Source: Veillonella intestinalis | GTDB taxonomy: Bacteria; Bacillota; Negativicutes; Veillonellales; Veillonellaceae | Direction of reading: 5' to 3' | NCBI RefSeq assembly: GCF_943193155.1 | Contig: NZ_CALPDB010000003.1 | Coordinates: forward strand, 62,001 to 126,000 | DNA length: 64,000 nucleotides | Shown here: one piece after another, positions 34,579-43,578 of the stretch | Numbering within the stretch: position 1 is the first letter of the stretch | Layout of the letters: each line of letters opens with the position of its first letter | The notes under the pieces: model-generated | The model's input: the letters and a program-made list of their open reading frames with translations, nothing else | What the model was told of the DNA's origin: nothing | Databases searched by the model: none | Translations under genes and position numbers: made by a program

Positions 34579-34950
34579 TCATAGAAGCTGTTTAGCAGAT
34601 TCTACTTTGATTGCTAATACTCGCTTTAGAAATGGGAATTCAGCGTACATTTCATCATAAATAGGACCGTTAGCAATGAAATCAGCTGTGCCTTCTAGAC
34701 GGAAGCCAGTTCCTTGATAGCCATTAAAGCCTTCTACTTCGCGCGCTCCTAAAGTAACGATTACACGGTTATTTTTCTCAATATCTGCCTCGGTAGAGGT
34801 CATGCCAGCAGCTGGAATTAATAGGGTGTTTTCTTTTACTTTTAAATAGGAATTCCAAGTATTTGTTACATGAGCTTCGTTATCACTCCAAGTCGTAATG
34901 GATACAACGCCTTCATATTTTAGAACTTCAAAAAACTTTTCAGATAACAT
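34579..34950 (-). CDS. Pyridoxamine 5'-phosphate oxidase-like flavin-binding protein
   Basis: 123 residues, split-barrel FMN-binding pattern: V-V-S-I-T-T-W-S-D-N-E-A-H-V-T-N-T-W, then I-P-A-A-G-M and G-F-R-L-E-G-T-A. Short single-domain members bind FMN or haem; substrate unknown. Probably monocistronic. Confidence 0.78.
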   Translation of the reverse strand: MLSEKFFEVLKYEGVVSITTWSDNEAHVTNTWNSYLKVKENTLLIPAAGMTSTEADIEKNNRVIVTLGAREVEGFNGYQGTGFRLEGTADFIANGPIYDEMYAEFPFLKRVLAIKVESAKQLL

Positions 34951-35291
34951 TGTGTTCTCCTTGTTATAGTATAGAATATGTTTTAAAAATATTTACTTAT
35001 ATGTTTATTATATCATGAATTTAATGAGAAAATATATCAAATAATAATGAAGAATGAAAGGCTATCTAAATAATAGATGTCATTTTAATATATCAGATAA
35101 TTTTTTGATAAGCTAAGATGAGGTATAATAGAGGTAAGACATATAAAAATATAAGGCAAATAAGAAGATAAGAGAAGTAAGAGCGAAGAGACATAAGGCA
35201 AATAAGAGAAATAAGAGAATAAAAGAAATAAAAAAGAATCTATAGGTTGGAAAAGTAGATTGAGTTTATTTGTAATTTGGAGGCATAGCGT
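34951..35291. other. Non-coding, purine-rich repeat region
   Basis: No gene seen. 35140-35245 is almost pure A/G on the + strand, with repeated AAGAGA/AATAAG units; ATAAGGCAAATAAGA occurs twice (around 35150 and 35191). The downstream gene's ribosome site TTGGAGG lies at its right edge. Confidence 0.6.
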
Positions 35292-35960
35292 ATGAAAGCA
35301 ATTATATTAGGTGCTACTGGGGCTACCGGGCAGGATGTTTTAGAGTTAGTATTAGCGAATCCATTATTTGATTCAGTGGAAATTTTTGTGCGGCGGAATC
35401 CAGGGATTACTCATAAAAAATTAATTACGCATATAGTGGATTTTGATCAAATGGAACATTGGCAATCGGCTATTATGGGCGATGTTTTATTTTCTTGTTT
35501 AGGTACAACGCGTAAGGATGCAGGTAGTAAGGAACAACAGTGGAAGGTGGATTACCATTATCAGTTGGAGTTTGCTAAGGCTGCAAAGATGAATGGTGTT
35601 AGTCATTATGTATTAGTTTCTACAGTAATGGCATCGTCAGATTCGAAGTTCTTTTATACTCGCATTAAGGGTGAATTGGAAGAGGCGATTAAGGAATTAC
35701 ATTTTGCTAAGACTACAATTTTACAGCCACCTGCATTAGTGCGTAAGCATACCACTCGTTGGAGTGAACGGATAAGCACAGGTATATTAGGGTTTTTAAA
35801 TAAAAAAGGTTGGTTTGAGGATAAGAAGCCAATGCCTACTGAAATCCTAGCAAAAGCTATGATTGTAGCGATTACGTCGCAACCTGTGGGTTGTGAAATT
35901 TGGAGCAGTTCTCGTATTTGGAATGCGGGCCTTGCTTTTGATTCGATTTCACTATATTGA
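35292..35960 (+). CDS. NAD(P)-binding oxidoreductase (atypical SDR)
   Basis: 222 residues with an N-terminal Rossmann motif G-A-T-G-A-T-G and the atypical-SDR/HTATIP2-like pattern F-S-C-L-G-T-T-R, H-Y-V-L-V-S-T, K-G-E-L-E-E-A-I and L-Q-P-P-A-L. Reaction unknown. TTGGAGG precedes the ATG. Confidence 0.8.
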   Translation: MKAIILGATGATGQDVLELVLANPLFDSVEIFVRRNPGITHKKLITHIVDFDQMEHWQSAIMGDVLFSCLGTTRKDAGSKEQQWKVDYHYQLEFAKAAKMNGVSHYVLVSTVMASSDSKFFYTRIKGELEEAIKELHFAKTTILQPPALVRKHTTRWSERISTGILGFLNKKGWFEDKKPMPTEILAKAMIVAITSQPVGCEIWSSSRIWNAGLAFDSISLY

Positions 35961-36084
35961 TATTTTTAGTTATAAGTCGTACAATAAAGCTGTAAATTAG
36001 TAATAAATTATAAGCAGTAAAGTAAGATTCATTATAAAGGACATATTATAAACAGCTCATTATATTCCTAAGGAGGAAAAACCT

Positions 36085-36222
36085 ATGAACGAAAAATATG
36101 TATGCTTAGTATGTGGTTATGTGTATGATGAAGAAGCTGAAGGTGTAAAGTTTGCTGATTTACCAGCTGATTGGGAATGTCCTACTTGTGGAGTGGGGAA
36201 GGATCAATTTGAAAGAATGTAA
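36085..36222 (+). CDS. Rubredoxin
   Basis: 45 residues with the two iron-binding knuckles C-L-V-C-G-Y-V-Y-D and [11 protein letters not shown], plus the conserved D-W-E. A small electron carrier, often used in anaerobes for oxygen or peroxide detoxification. AAGGAGG precedes the ATG. Confidence 0.95.
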   Translation: MNEKYVCLVCGYVYDEEAEGVKFADLPADWECPTCGVGKDQFERM

Positions 36223-36264
36223 TGGCTACGAAATGTATGGTAATGTATTTATGATTTAATGAAT

Positions 36265-36310
36265 AAAAGACGATTGTTTAGGGCTAATAGCCTTAGACAG
36301 TCGTCTTTTT
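36265..36310. terminator. Bidirectional terminator after rubredoxin
   Basis: AAAAGACGA pairs with TCGTCTTTT around an internal hairpin, with T on the + strand. Confidence 0.8.
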
Positions 36311-36428
36311 GTGTTACTTTCATATTGTGTTTTATAATTCTTTATTTTTCTACCACTCAGACTTTAGTTATTATAGTTTCGTTATAAAAGTGGTTGTTAG
36401 CACGAGAAAATGGATGCTGTAAGTCTTA

Positions 36429-37310
36429 TTATTGCTGTGTGAAGGGAATTTGTTTAATAAAATTGATTAAATCTTTCATTGCATAGGAAAGGTATTTATT
36501 TTTTCGCCAAACTAAGCCTATGGTAACGGTTAATGGTGGATCCATAGAGATTAGTTCTACATCATTTCTATTTAAATTAGCAATGTCTAATAAAAAGGAT
36601 AAGCCAACGCCTTTGGCTACTGAATCAATATTAGTTTCTATTTGATTAGAAGAGAGTACGATTTTGGGTAAAAAACCACAAGCTTCACAGTGGGCGAGGA
36701 CATTTTGGCGATGTACAGAATCAATCTTCATTAGAATGAGAGATTCTTCTTTTAAATAGTCAAAGGGAACTTTCTTGTACGAATGGAAGGGATGTTGGCT
36801 AGGAATACATAATTTATGTTCACTTTTAAATAGTGGAATGGCTTCTAATTTAGGTGAAATAGTATCTATAATCACAATGCCCAAGTCCGCTTCTTCGGCT
36901 AATACTCGTTCAGATACCCCTACAGAGCCTTCTACTAATACATTTAGTTCCCATTGGGGATATTCTTGGCGAAAGTGATTAAGTAAAGGGGTAAATAAAT
37001 AGGCACTAATCATAGGTGGAATACCAATAGTAACAGTACCAGAGAGTTTATGTTTTTCATCCTTCACTTCATCGACGGCATTTTGTAGTTGCATAAGTGT
37101 TTGCTTTATAGAGTTATAGAATATATGACCTTTTTCTGTTAAGGTCATTTTTTTATATTCTCGTTTAAATAACTCTATACCCAATTCATCTTCTAATTTT
37201 TTTATGGCAACGGTTATATTAGGCTGTGATACATAGTGTTGTTGCGCTGCCTTAGTCATATTACCTAATTCGGCCACTGAAATAAAGAATTCTAATTGCT
37301 TCAACTCCAT
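36429..37310 (-). CDS. LysR-family regulator, TtdR-like position
   Basis: 293 residues. N-terminal winged HTH (L-K-Q-L-E-F-F-I-S-V-A-E-L-G-N-M-T-K-A-A) and the periplasmic-binding-type effector domain are standard. Divergent from a dehydratase-transporter operon, the same arrangement as E. coli ttdR/ttdABT, so it probably activates that operon in response to tartrate or a C4-dicarboxylate. AAGGAG precedes ATG 37310. Confidence 0.88.
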   Translation of the reverse strand: MELKQLEFFISVAELGNMTKAAQQHYVSQPNITVAIKKLEDELGIELFKREYKKMTLTEKGHIFYNSIKQTLMQLQNAVDEVKDEKHKLSGTVTIGIPPMISAYLFTPLLNHFRQEYPQWELNVLVEGSVGVSERVLAEEADLGIVIIDTISPKLEAIPLFKSEHKLCIPSQHPFHSYKKVPFDYLKEESLILMKIDSVHRQNVLAHCEACGFLPKIVLSSNQIETNIDSVAKGVGLSFLLDIANLNRNDVELISMDPPLTVTIGLVWRKNKYLSYAMKDLINFIKQIPFTQQ

Positions 37311-37408
37311 GGAGGGCTCCTTATATATAACGTAAATAGTCTGGTGAAATAAATCTAGCGGTAAAATGCTTTGAAATAAATAATATTTAGTTTGATAAAT
37401 TATATTTA

Positions 37409-37449
37409 TTGCATAATTATTATAACATATTTCACAAAAAGTTATGCAA
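37409..37449. promoter_or_regulatory. Candidate LysR binding region
   Basis: TTGCATAA (37409-37416) and TTATGCAA (37442-37449) are perfect inverted arms 25 bp apart, between the divergent genes. Confidence 0.45.
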
Positions 37450-37525
37450 TTGCTATGATTGTGCTAACGAAAGTCGTTATAAAAAGTTTGTAAAGGTTAG
37501 TGTATTGCGTATTAGGAGGTCTAAC

Positions 37526-38368
37526 ATGAGAGTATTACAGACAGAAGCATTAATTCCTGTCATTGAAAAGTTATGTATTAAGGCTTGTTGTGAATTAAAT
37601 GATAATGTAATGGATGCATTTCGCAAAGCTTTAGAAACAGAAGAATCACCCATTGGTAAACAATCGTTAGAAATTATTGTTGAAAATGGTGAATTTGCTA
37701 AAAAAGAGCAGTTGCCATGTTGTCATGATACAGGTGTAGCCGTTGTATTGTTAGAATGTGGTCAAGAGGTATGCTGGGAAGGTATGCCGTTGGAAGATGC
37801 TGTAAATGAAGGGGTAAGACGTGGTTATACCAATGGCTATTTGCGTAAGTCTGTAGTAGCGGATCCTTTAAATCGTGAAAATACAAATGATAATACGCCA
37901 GCTATGTTACATGTTGAAATTGTACCAGGCAATCAAGTAAAAGTAACAGTAATGCCTAAAGGTGGCGGTAGTGAAAACATGGGAGCTTTTAAAGTTTTAT
38001 TACCTGGTGAAGGCAAAGAAGGAGTTAAACAATTTTTGCTTGATACAGTAGCTAAAGTAGGTGGCAATCCTTGTCCTCCATATATTATTGGTATCGGTGT
38101 AGGTGGTACTATGGATACGTGTGCTTGGATGGCTAAAAAAGCATTATTACGGCCTATCGGTGACCGTAATCCAAACCCATATTATGCTGAACTAGAAGAT
38201 GAATTTTTGGAAGCTGTCAATAAATCTGGTATTGGTCCTATTGGTATGGGTGGGACTGTAACTGCCTTAGATGTACATATTGATTATCATGGGGTGCATA
38301 TTACAGCATTACCAGTGGCGATTAATTTTCAATGTAATGCGGCACGTCAGGCGAGTGAAGTGATTTAG
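37526..38368 (+). CDS. Class I Fe-S hydro-lyase alpha subunit (fumarate hydratase or L(+)-tartrate dehydratase)
   Basis: 280 residues. C-C-H-D-T-G-V-A (cluster Cys with the D-T-G signature), M-P-K-G-G-G-S-E-N-M and G-G-T-M-D-T-C-A are alpha-subunit motifs of oxygen-sensitive 4Fe-4S fumarases and tartrate dehydratases. ATG 37526 has AGGAGG; an upstream in-frame extension does not. With the beta subunit 9 bp downstream it would interconvert fumarate and malate, a step of lactate-to-propionate fermentation, or dehydrate tartrate to oxaloacetate. The LysR-alpha-beta-transporter order favours the tartrate reading; the sequence alone does not decide. Confidence 0.85.
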   Translation: MRVLQTEALIPVIEKLCIKACCELNDNVMDAFRKALETEESPIGKQSLEIIVENGEFAKKEQLPCCHDTGVAVVLLECGQEVCWEGMPLEDAVNEGVRRGYTNGYLRKSVVADPLNRENTNDNTPAMLHVEIVPGNQVKVTVMPKGGGSENMGAFKVLLPGEGKEGVKQFLLDTVAKVGGNPCPPYIIGIGVGGTMDTCAWMAKKALLRPIGDRNPNPYYAELEDEFLEAVNKSGIGPIGMGGTVTALDVHIDYHGVHITALPVAINFQCNAARQASEVI

Positions 38369-38377
38369 GAGGCTATT

Positions 38378-38929
38378 ATGGAACGGGATGTACAATTACC
38401 TTTAACAAAAGAATTTGTGAAACAATTAAAAGTAGGCGATGTTTTATATTTAACAGGCTATGTATATACATGTCGTGATGCGGCACATAAGCGAATTAAA
38501 GACTTATTAGAGGCTGGTGAAGAATCACCATTAGATTGGACGAATCAATTGGTATATTATGCAGGACCATGTCCACCTCAACCAGGTCAAGTATTTAATT
38601 CTAATGGTCCTACAACAGCAGCACGTATGGATCCATTTGTTGAAATGATGTTTCAATTAGGTGCCGTCGCTTTTTTAGGCAAGGGTGATCGTGCCCCTTA
38701 TGTAGCTGATTTATGTAAGCAATATGGCGGTGTATCGTTGTTAGGCGTTGGTGGGGCATCGGCTATTAATGCGGCTCGTGTAAAATCAGCAGAGATTGTG
38801 TTATATCCTGAATTGGGGACAGAATCTATTAAAAAACTATACTTTGATCGCTTCCGCGTTATTGTAGGAATTGATACAGAAGGTAATGTATTACAACAGC
38901 AAGAAGTAGCAAAGTATAAGAAAGCTTAA
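38378..38929 (+). CDS. Class I Fe-S hydro-lyase beta subunit
   Basis: 183 residues; G-D-V-L-Y-L-T-G, R-D-A-A-H-K-R, Y-A-G-P-C-P, N-G-P-T-T-A-A-R-M-D and G-K-G-D are the beta-subunit signature motifs. Same operon as the alpha subunit; the GGAGG ribosome site overlaps the alpha stop codon. Confidence 0.88.
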   Translation: MERDVQLPLTKEFVKQLKVGDVLYLTGYVYTCRDAAHKRIKDLLEAGEESPLDWTNQLVYYAGPCPPQPGQVFNSNGPTTAARMDPFVEMMFQLGAVAFLGKGDRAPYVADLCKQYGGVSLLGVGGASAINAARVKSAEIVLYPELGTESIKKLYFDRFRVIVGIDTEGNVLQQQEVAKYKKA

Positions 38930-39004
38930 TATTGCCCGTGGGTATGTAATAATTAATAATTACAATAATAAGAGTTTACGATTAGGTAAATATAGGTATA
39001 TTAT

Positions 39005-40417
39005 ATGAATCATATGAGGAAAACGATAGCGTCTTGGGTAGTGCCTATTATAGTGGGTGTTGGGATTGCAATTTCACCAGTACCAGCAGGGCTTTCTAAT
39101 CAAGCGTGGTATTTATTAGCTGTATTTTTGGGAACTATCATTGGTTTTATATTGCAACCATTGCCAATTGGTGCTATTGCATTTATTAGTATTACAATTA
39201 CACAATTGGCTAATATTTTAAAGCCGAGTCAGGCTTTAGCTGGATTTGGTAATAGTAGTATTTGGTTAATTGTAGCAGCCTTTTTGTTTGCTAAAAGCTT
39301 TATAAAAACGGGGTTAGGGCGGCGAATCGCTTTTTGGCTAATTAAGAAAATGGGGACGAGTACCTTAAAATTAGCGTATACGATTATTTTAAGTGATTTG
39401 ATTATTAGTCCAGCGACACCTTCTAATGCAGCGAGAGCTGGGGGGATTTTATTTCCCATTGTAAGAGGTTTAGCCTCTGCATTTGATTCAGAACCAAATA
39501 AGAACCCCCGTCGAGTAGGCGCTTTTTTGATGCAAGCTGAATATCAAGGAAATACAATAACGTCAGCAATGTTTATGACTTCTATGGCAGGCAATCCATT
39601 AGCCATTTTATTAGCTAGCCAAGCCTTAGGCATTAATATGTCTTGGGGCACTTGGGCCTTGGCAGCTATTGTTCCAGGTTTAATCGCGTTAGCAGTGGTT
39701 CCGTATTATTTGTATAAAGTGTATCCGCCAGAATTAAAAAAGACGCCAGAAGCACAAGCATTAGCCCATAGAGAATTAGCAGATATGGGGCCTATGAGTA
39801 ATTCTGAAAAGATGGTAGCTGTTATTTTTATAGGCGCTTTGTTATTGTGGAGCACCTCTAATATTACTGGGATTCATGCGACAGTAGTTGCTTTGTTAGG
39901 GGTATCTAGTATGTTGGTCACAAGAATTTTAGAGTGGCAGGATGTATTGGATGAAAAAGGTGCTTGGGATACATTGATTTGGATGGGCACACTGGTAGGG
40001 TTAGCAGGTCAGCTAGCTAAGACAGGAATCATTGACTGGATGTCAGTTCATATTAGTAGTGCCTTAGTTGGTGTATCTTGGTTGGCAACTTTAACTATTT
40101 TATTGCTTATTTATTTCTATATTCATTATGGCTTTGCAAGTTTAACTGCTCATATTACAGCTTTATATTCCGCATTTGTTACGATTGCTGTAGCGGCAGG
40201 CGCACCTGTATATTTGGCTGTTTTAGTATTTGCATTTGCTTCTAATTTATGTATGTCATTAACGCATTATGCAGCTGCACCAGCACCAATCTATTTTGGG
40301 GCTGGCTATGTATCACAACAAACTTGGTGGAAGTTAGGATTCCAAGTTTCTGTGATTAACATAATAATTTGGTTCGGTATTGGTTCTGCTTGGTGGTATA
40401 TGTTAGGTTTATGGTAA
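39005..40417 (+). CDS. DASS-family dicarboxylate/tartrate transporter
   Basis: 470 residues with about 12 membrane helices. T-P-S-N-A-A-R-A-G-G and the C-terminal T-H-Y half-repeat are typical of CitT/TtdT/SoDiT1-type carriers. E. coli TtdT exchanges tartrate for succinate; this position after alpha/beta hydro-lyase genes suggests a similar exchange. Ribosome site is weak. Confidence 0.87.
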   Translation: MNHMRKTIASWVVPIIVGVGIAISPVPAGLSNQAWYLLAVFLGTIIGFILQPLPIGAIAFISITITQLANILKPSQALAGFGNSSIWLIVAAFLFAKSFIKTGLGRRIAFWLIKKMGTSTLKLAYTIILSDLIISPATPSNAARAGGILFPIVRGLASAFDSEPNKNPRRVGAFLMQAEYQGNTITSAMFMTSMAGNPLAILLASQALGINMSWGTWALAAIVPGLIALAVVPYYLYKVYPPELKKTPEAQALAHRELADMGPMSNSEKMVAVIFIGALLLWSTSNITGIHATVVALLGVSSMLVTRILEWQDVLDEKGAWDTLIWMGTLVGLAGQLAKTGIIDWMSVHISSALVGVSWLATLTILLLIYFYIHYGFASLTAHITALYSAFVTIAVAAGAPVYLAVLVFAFASNLCMSLTHYAAAPAPIYFGAGYVSQQTWWKLGFQVSVINIIIWFGIGSAWWYMLGLW

Positions 40418-40422
40418 TAAAG

Positions 40423-40453
40423 ACAGCAGGTCTGTATAGACCTGCTGTTTTTT
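40423..40453 (+). terminator. Terminator of the hydro-lyase/transporter operon
   Basis: A perfect 11-bp stem (40423-40433 with 40438-40448), 4-nt loop and T run. Confidence 0.9.
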
Positions 40454-40509
40454 ACTATGCTACTATGCAATGTTGAGTAATTATATTGAAAAATACGTAT
40501 AATGAGTGT

Positions 40510-40539
40510 TTGAAGTGCATAAAAGTTCTATGTTACAAT
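40510..40539 (+). promoter_or_regulatory. Promoter of the repeat-bearing RNA upstream of cas3
   Basis: TTGAAG (40510-40515), 18-bp spacer, TG-T-TACAAT (40531-40539, extended -10). A second possible pair is TTGAGT 40473-40478 with TATAAT 40498-40503. Confidence 0.6.
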
Positions 40540-40545
40540 TTATGT

Positions 40546-40697
40546 AGAATTACCGAAAGGTAATGGGGAGCTTGACTCCTCGCGTCTCCGCGTTGGCGGT
40601 GTGGATTGAAGAGTGTTTTTGGTACTAAAAAGAAGAGATTAAAAACTGTTGTGAATAATAGTATGCTAGATTTATTATTTACAACAGTTCTCTTTTA
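40546..40697 (+). ncRNA. Putative ~150-nt RNA with a lone CRISPR-repeat-like element
   Basis: Bounded by the promoter above and a terminator hairpin (15-bp stem, 40644-40658 with 40675-40689, then CTCTTTTATAT). Its 5' part folds into hairpins ATTACC-GAAA-GGTAAT and GGAG-CTTGA-CTCC. 40584-40614 looks like a type I-C repeat: it begins GTCT, has a CCGC-GTTG-GCGG stem and ends GTGGATTGAAG, as in the array repeats. About 30 nt, a spacer length, separate it from the terminator stem. This resembles cas-regulating RNAs (CreR type) that guide Cascade to the cas promoter. Function is inferred. Confidence 0.55.
40584..40614 (+). repeat. Orphan CRISPR-like repeat
   Basis: 31 nt. Shares the 5' GTCT and 3' GTGGATTGAAG with array 1 repeats and has its own perfect CCGC/GCGG stem; the sequence between differs. 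Confidence 0.65.
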
Positions 40698-40736
40698 TAT
40701 AAGGTCAATCAAGTATTAAAAAAGTGAAAACAGGGC

Positions 40737-40765
40737 TTGCAGATTTTGCAAATGGCGAGTATAAT
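40737..40765 (+). promoter_or_regulatory. cas operon promoter
   Basis: TTGCAG (40737-40742), 17-bp spacer, TATAAT (40760-40765), just upstream of cas3. Confidence 0.75.
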
Positions 40766-40793
40766 ACAAATTAAAGATATGGAGGGATTTAAA

Positions 40794-43565
40794 GTGAAAA
40801 ATATTAAAGTTCGTGTTATTGGTACTAATTTAAAAGAGATTAAAGTGCAATACATCTTTGACCACTTGCAAAATTGTGCAGAATATTCTAAAGAAATAGG
40901 GGTAGAGATTGGCATACCGTCAATGTGTTTCTTGGTAGGATTGCTACATGACTCGGGTAAGGCAACAACAGCCTTTCAGAGATATATCAGTGGTGAAACA
41001 AAGGGGAAAGTTATTCATTCGAATACGGGTGCTCGTTATTTAAAAGAATTGAATAAAACAGCTTGGAAAAATGTGCAGGTGAAACAAGAAAACATAACTA
41101 AAGAAGAACAGGAACAACGTGAGCTATATCTCGCGCTGATGCAGTATGCGATCTTAGCTCATCATGGACTTTTTGATATATTCAAAGACAATTCATGTAA
41201 ATTTATAAGTCGTATTAATGACTATAAAATCGAGTATGGTGAAAATAAAGAAGAAGAACAAGAATTTTTTACTATATTAAATGATTGGCTAGTAGATAAT
41301 TATGAGCAAACTTTAGAAGATCTATTTATTAAAGGGTATGAAGAATTCTCAAAATGGAATGCTTTAAAGGAAGAGTTACTTGAGGCCTATGATCCGATAG
41401 CGAATAAAAATGAGCGTGCTATCGCCAAAGCCACCTACGATGGTTATCAGGCAAGGCTGATCTTATCGATCTTGAAAGATAGTGACATTTATGATTCTGC
41501 AAATTTTGGTCGAGATATTATTGATAAGCGCTATAGTGTAGAGGAAACGCAATCTATTTGGGGTGAATTAAGTCAGCAGGTTACCACTTTTTATAATCAA
41601 TTTGGCACACCTACTAGTGAATTAAATCGTGTGCGCACAGCATTAGCGGATGAGGTATTAGCAAAGGCAACGCAATGCTGTGAAGGGAATTTTAAATTAG
41701 ATATGCCCGTAGGTTCAGGTAAGACTTATGCAGCCTTACGTTTTGCTGTAGAAAATGCCAAGCATTTTAAGAAAAAACGCATTTTCTATACTACGGCGTT
41801 TTTATCTGTCCTTGAACAAAATGCACAGGAAATACGAGATGTTTTAACAGCAAAGGGAACTAGAACCGACATAGAAGGTCATATTTTAGAACATCATTCT
41901 AATGTGATTGATGATTATAGAGAAAAATTGTTAGATGATGAACATGCTTTAGACAATTCATACACCGAAGAAGCAGACTATAGTTATGTAAACTATTTAC
42001 GTGAGTCCTGGGAGATCCCAGTGGTGCTAACTACGATCGTACAGCTTAGTAATACTTTGTTTGCTAGTCGAGCAGCCTCCATTCGTAGATTTTGTAAGCT
42101 AATAAAAGCTACAATAATCATTGACGAGATTCAAAGTTTGCCGCCTGAAATTATCTATAATTACAATTTGATGATGAACTTTTTGACTAAAATGGCAGGG
42201 GCTACGCTGATCCATTGTACGGCAACACCACCAGGCTATGATCAGAGTGCCGTATTGCGTTACCCTTGTATCTATGGTTATCGCACCTTGGCTAAGGGGA
42301 CAGAAGTACCGCTGATTGAATTGACCTCTAAAGAAAATAGCACTAATAAAGTCTTTTCACGGGTAGAATATAGAAGTTTATTAGGTCCAGATAACCAGGC
42401 TAACTTATCCACAGAAGCGTTGGTGAATCATATTTTAGAGCGGATTAAGTCAGAACAAAGTATTTTGGTTGTAGTTAACACGAAGAAAGCAGTGAGTACT
42501 TTATATGATGCCCTAGAAATGGCATTAATAGACAATGGCCAAGAAGATGATATTTCTTTATTTAATTTAACTACAAATCAATGTGCGGCACATCGATTAC
42601 ATTATATTTCGACGATTAAAGCGCAATTAAAAGCTTTGCGCAAAGGAGAGAGTCAACAACGTTTGATTTGTGTTAGCACAAATTTAATTGAAGCGGGCGT
42701 AGATGTAGATTTTGATGTGGTATATCGGTCATTAATTGGTATTGATAGCATTATTCAATCGGCTGGACGTTGTAATCGTGAGGGTAAAAAGCAAGGAAAT
42801 GGGCTCATGTATATCATGAACTATGGAAAAGATGATATAGGACGAATTTCTTTGTTTGAAAACGCACAGAAAGCCACCAAGACTTTATTGAGTCAAATAG
42901 ATACGCAAAAATGGATTTCTAATAAAGAGGATTCAAGCTTCACGATGACGAACTCTATTAATGAGCTATTAGTGGCCTATAATCAAGAGCTGTATAGAAA
43001 TTTACAAAATAAAGATAGTGAAGCTTTAAAATATGAAATTAAAATTAACGGTAATAAGTCTAAGCTAACGCTGCTAGATTTATTGAGTACTAATCAGCGA
43101 ATTTATGATGAATTTTCTCAAAAAATGGCATTAAAGGCTGATTCTAATCAAGGGCAATTAGTAAAGGCTAATCTTGCGAGCTTATTAAGAGGCAAGAAGT
43201 TAACGAGTAAAATAAATCCTATACTGAAGCAAAGTTTTCGGACTGCTGGCGATAATTTTAGATTGATTGATGATAATACAGTAACTGTTATTGTGCCGTA
43301 CGATAGTGAAGAGTGCACGGCTTTGCTAAATAAGCTATATAATATTCTGGACCAAATTATTACTTGGTCTGGGGATGATATGTATAAAGAATTAAGACAA
43401 GTTTTACGTCGGTTACAACGATATACTATTTCAATTCGTCGTGACATGATTAATAAGTGTGCTGTGTCTTGGGAATTAGATAAGCAAATTTGTATCTTAC
43501 AAAAGCAAGATTATGATGATAAAAAAGGGCTTATAAAGGGTGATATGGAAATATTAGTTTATTAG
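40794..43565 (+). CDS. cas3: Cas3 helicase-nuclease, type I-C
   Basis: 923 residues. The N-terminal HD nuclease has G-L-L-H-D-S-G-K (H52/D53). The SF2 helicase part has V-G-S-G-K-T (Walker A), D-E-I-Q-S-L-P-P-E, C-T-A-T-P-P, T-N-L-I-E-A-G-V-D and A-G-R-C-N-R-E-G. It unwinds and degrades DNA bound by Cascade. Start chosen at GTG 40794, with GGAGG eight bases upstream. Confidence 0.93.
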   Translation: MKNIKVRVIGTNLKEIKVQYIFDHLQNCAEYSKEIGVEIGIPSMCFLVGLLHDSGKATTAFQRYISGETKGKVIHSNTGARYLKELNKTAWKNVQVKQENITKEEQEQRELYLALMQYAILAHHGLFDIFKDNSCKFISRINDYKIEYGENKEEEQEFFTILNDWLVDNYEQTLEDLFIKGYEEFSKWNALKEELLEAYDPIANKNERAIAKATYDGYQARLILSILKDSDIYDSANFGRDIIDKRYSVEETQSIWGELSQQVTTFYNQFGTPTSELNRVRTALADEVLAKATQCCEGNFKLDMPVGSGKTYAALRFAVENAKHFKKKRIFYTTAFLSVLEQNAQEIRDVLTAKGTRTDIEGHILEHHSNVIDDYREKLLDDEHALDNSYTEEADYSYVNYLRESWEIPVVLTTIVQLSNTLFASRAASIRRFCKLIKATIIIDEIQSLPPEIIYNYNLMMNFLTKMAGATLIHCTATPPGYDQSAVLRYPCIYGYRTLAKGTEVPLIELTSKENSTNKVFSRVEYRSLLGPDNQANLSTEALVNHILERIKSEQSILVVVNTKKAVSTLYDALEMALIDNGQEDDISLFNLTTNQCAAHRLHYISTIKAQLKALRKGESQQRLICVSTNLIEAGVDVDFDVVYRSLIGIDSIIQSAGRCNREGKKQGNGLMYIMNYGKDDIGRISLFENAQKATKTLLSQIDTQKWISNKEDSSFTMTNSINELLVAYNQELYRNLQNKDSEALKYEIKINGNKSKLTLLDLLSTNQRIYDEFSQKMALKADSNQGQLVKANLASLLRGKKLTSKINPILKQSFRTAGDNFRLIDDNTVTVIVPYDSEECTALLNKLYNILDQIITWSGDDMYKELRQVLRRLQRYTISIRRDMINKCAVSWELDKQICILQKQDYDDKKGLIKGDMEILVY

Positions 43566-43578
43566 AGGAGGGGATGCT

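Noticed and set aside
37409-37525. N-terminal extension of the hydro-lyase alpha subunit
   Set aside because: It would run through the LysR operator region and lacks a ribosome site; ATG 37526 has AGGAGG.
40613-40720. Exact target of the repeat-bearing RNA in the cas promoter
   Set aside because: The best alignment near a TTC-type PAM matches only about half of 20 positions and fails in the first three, so I do not claim a target.
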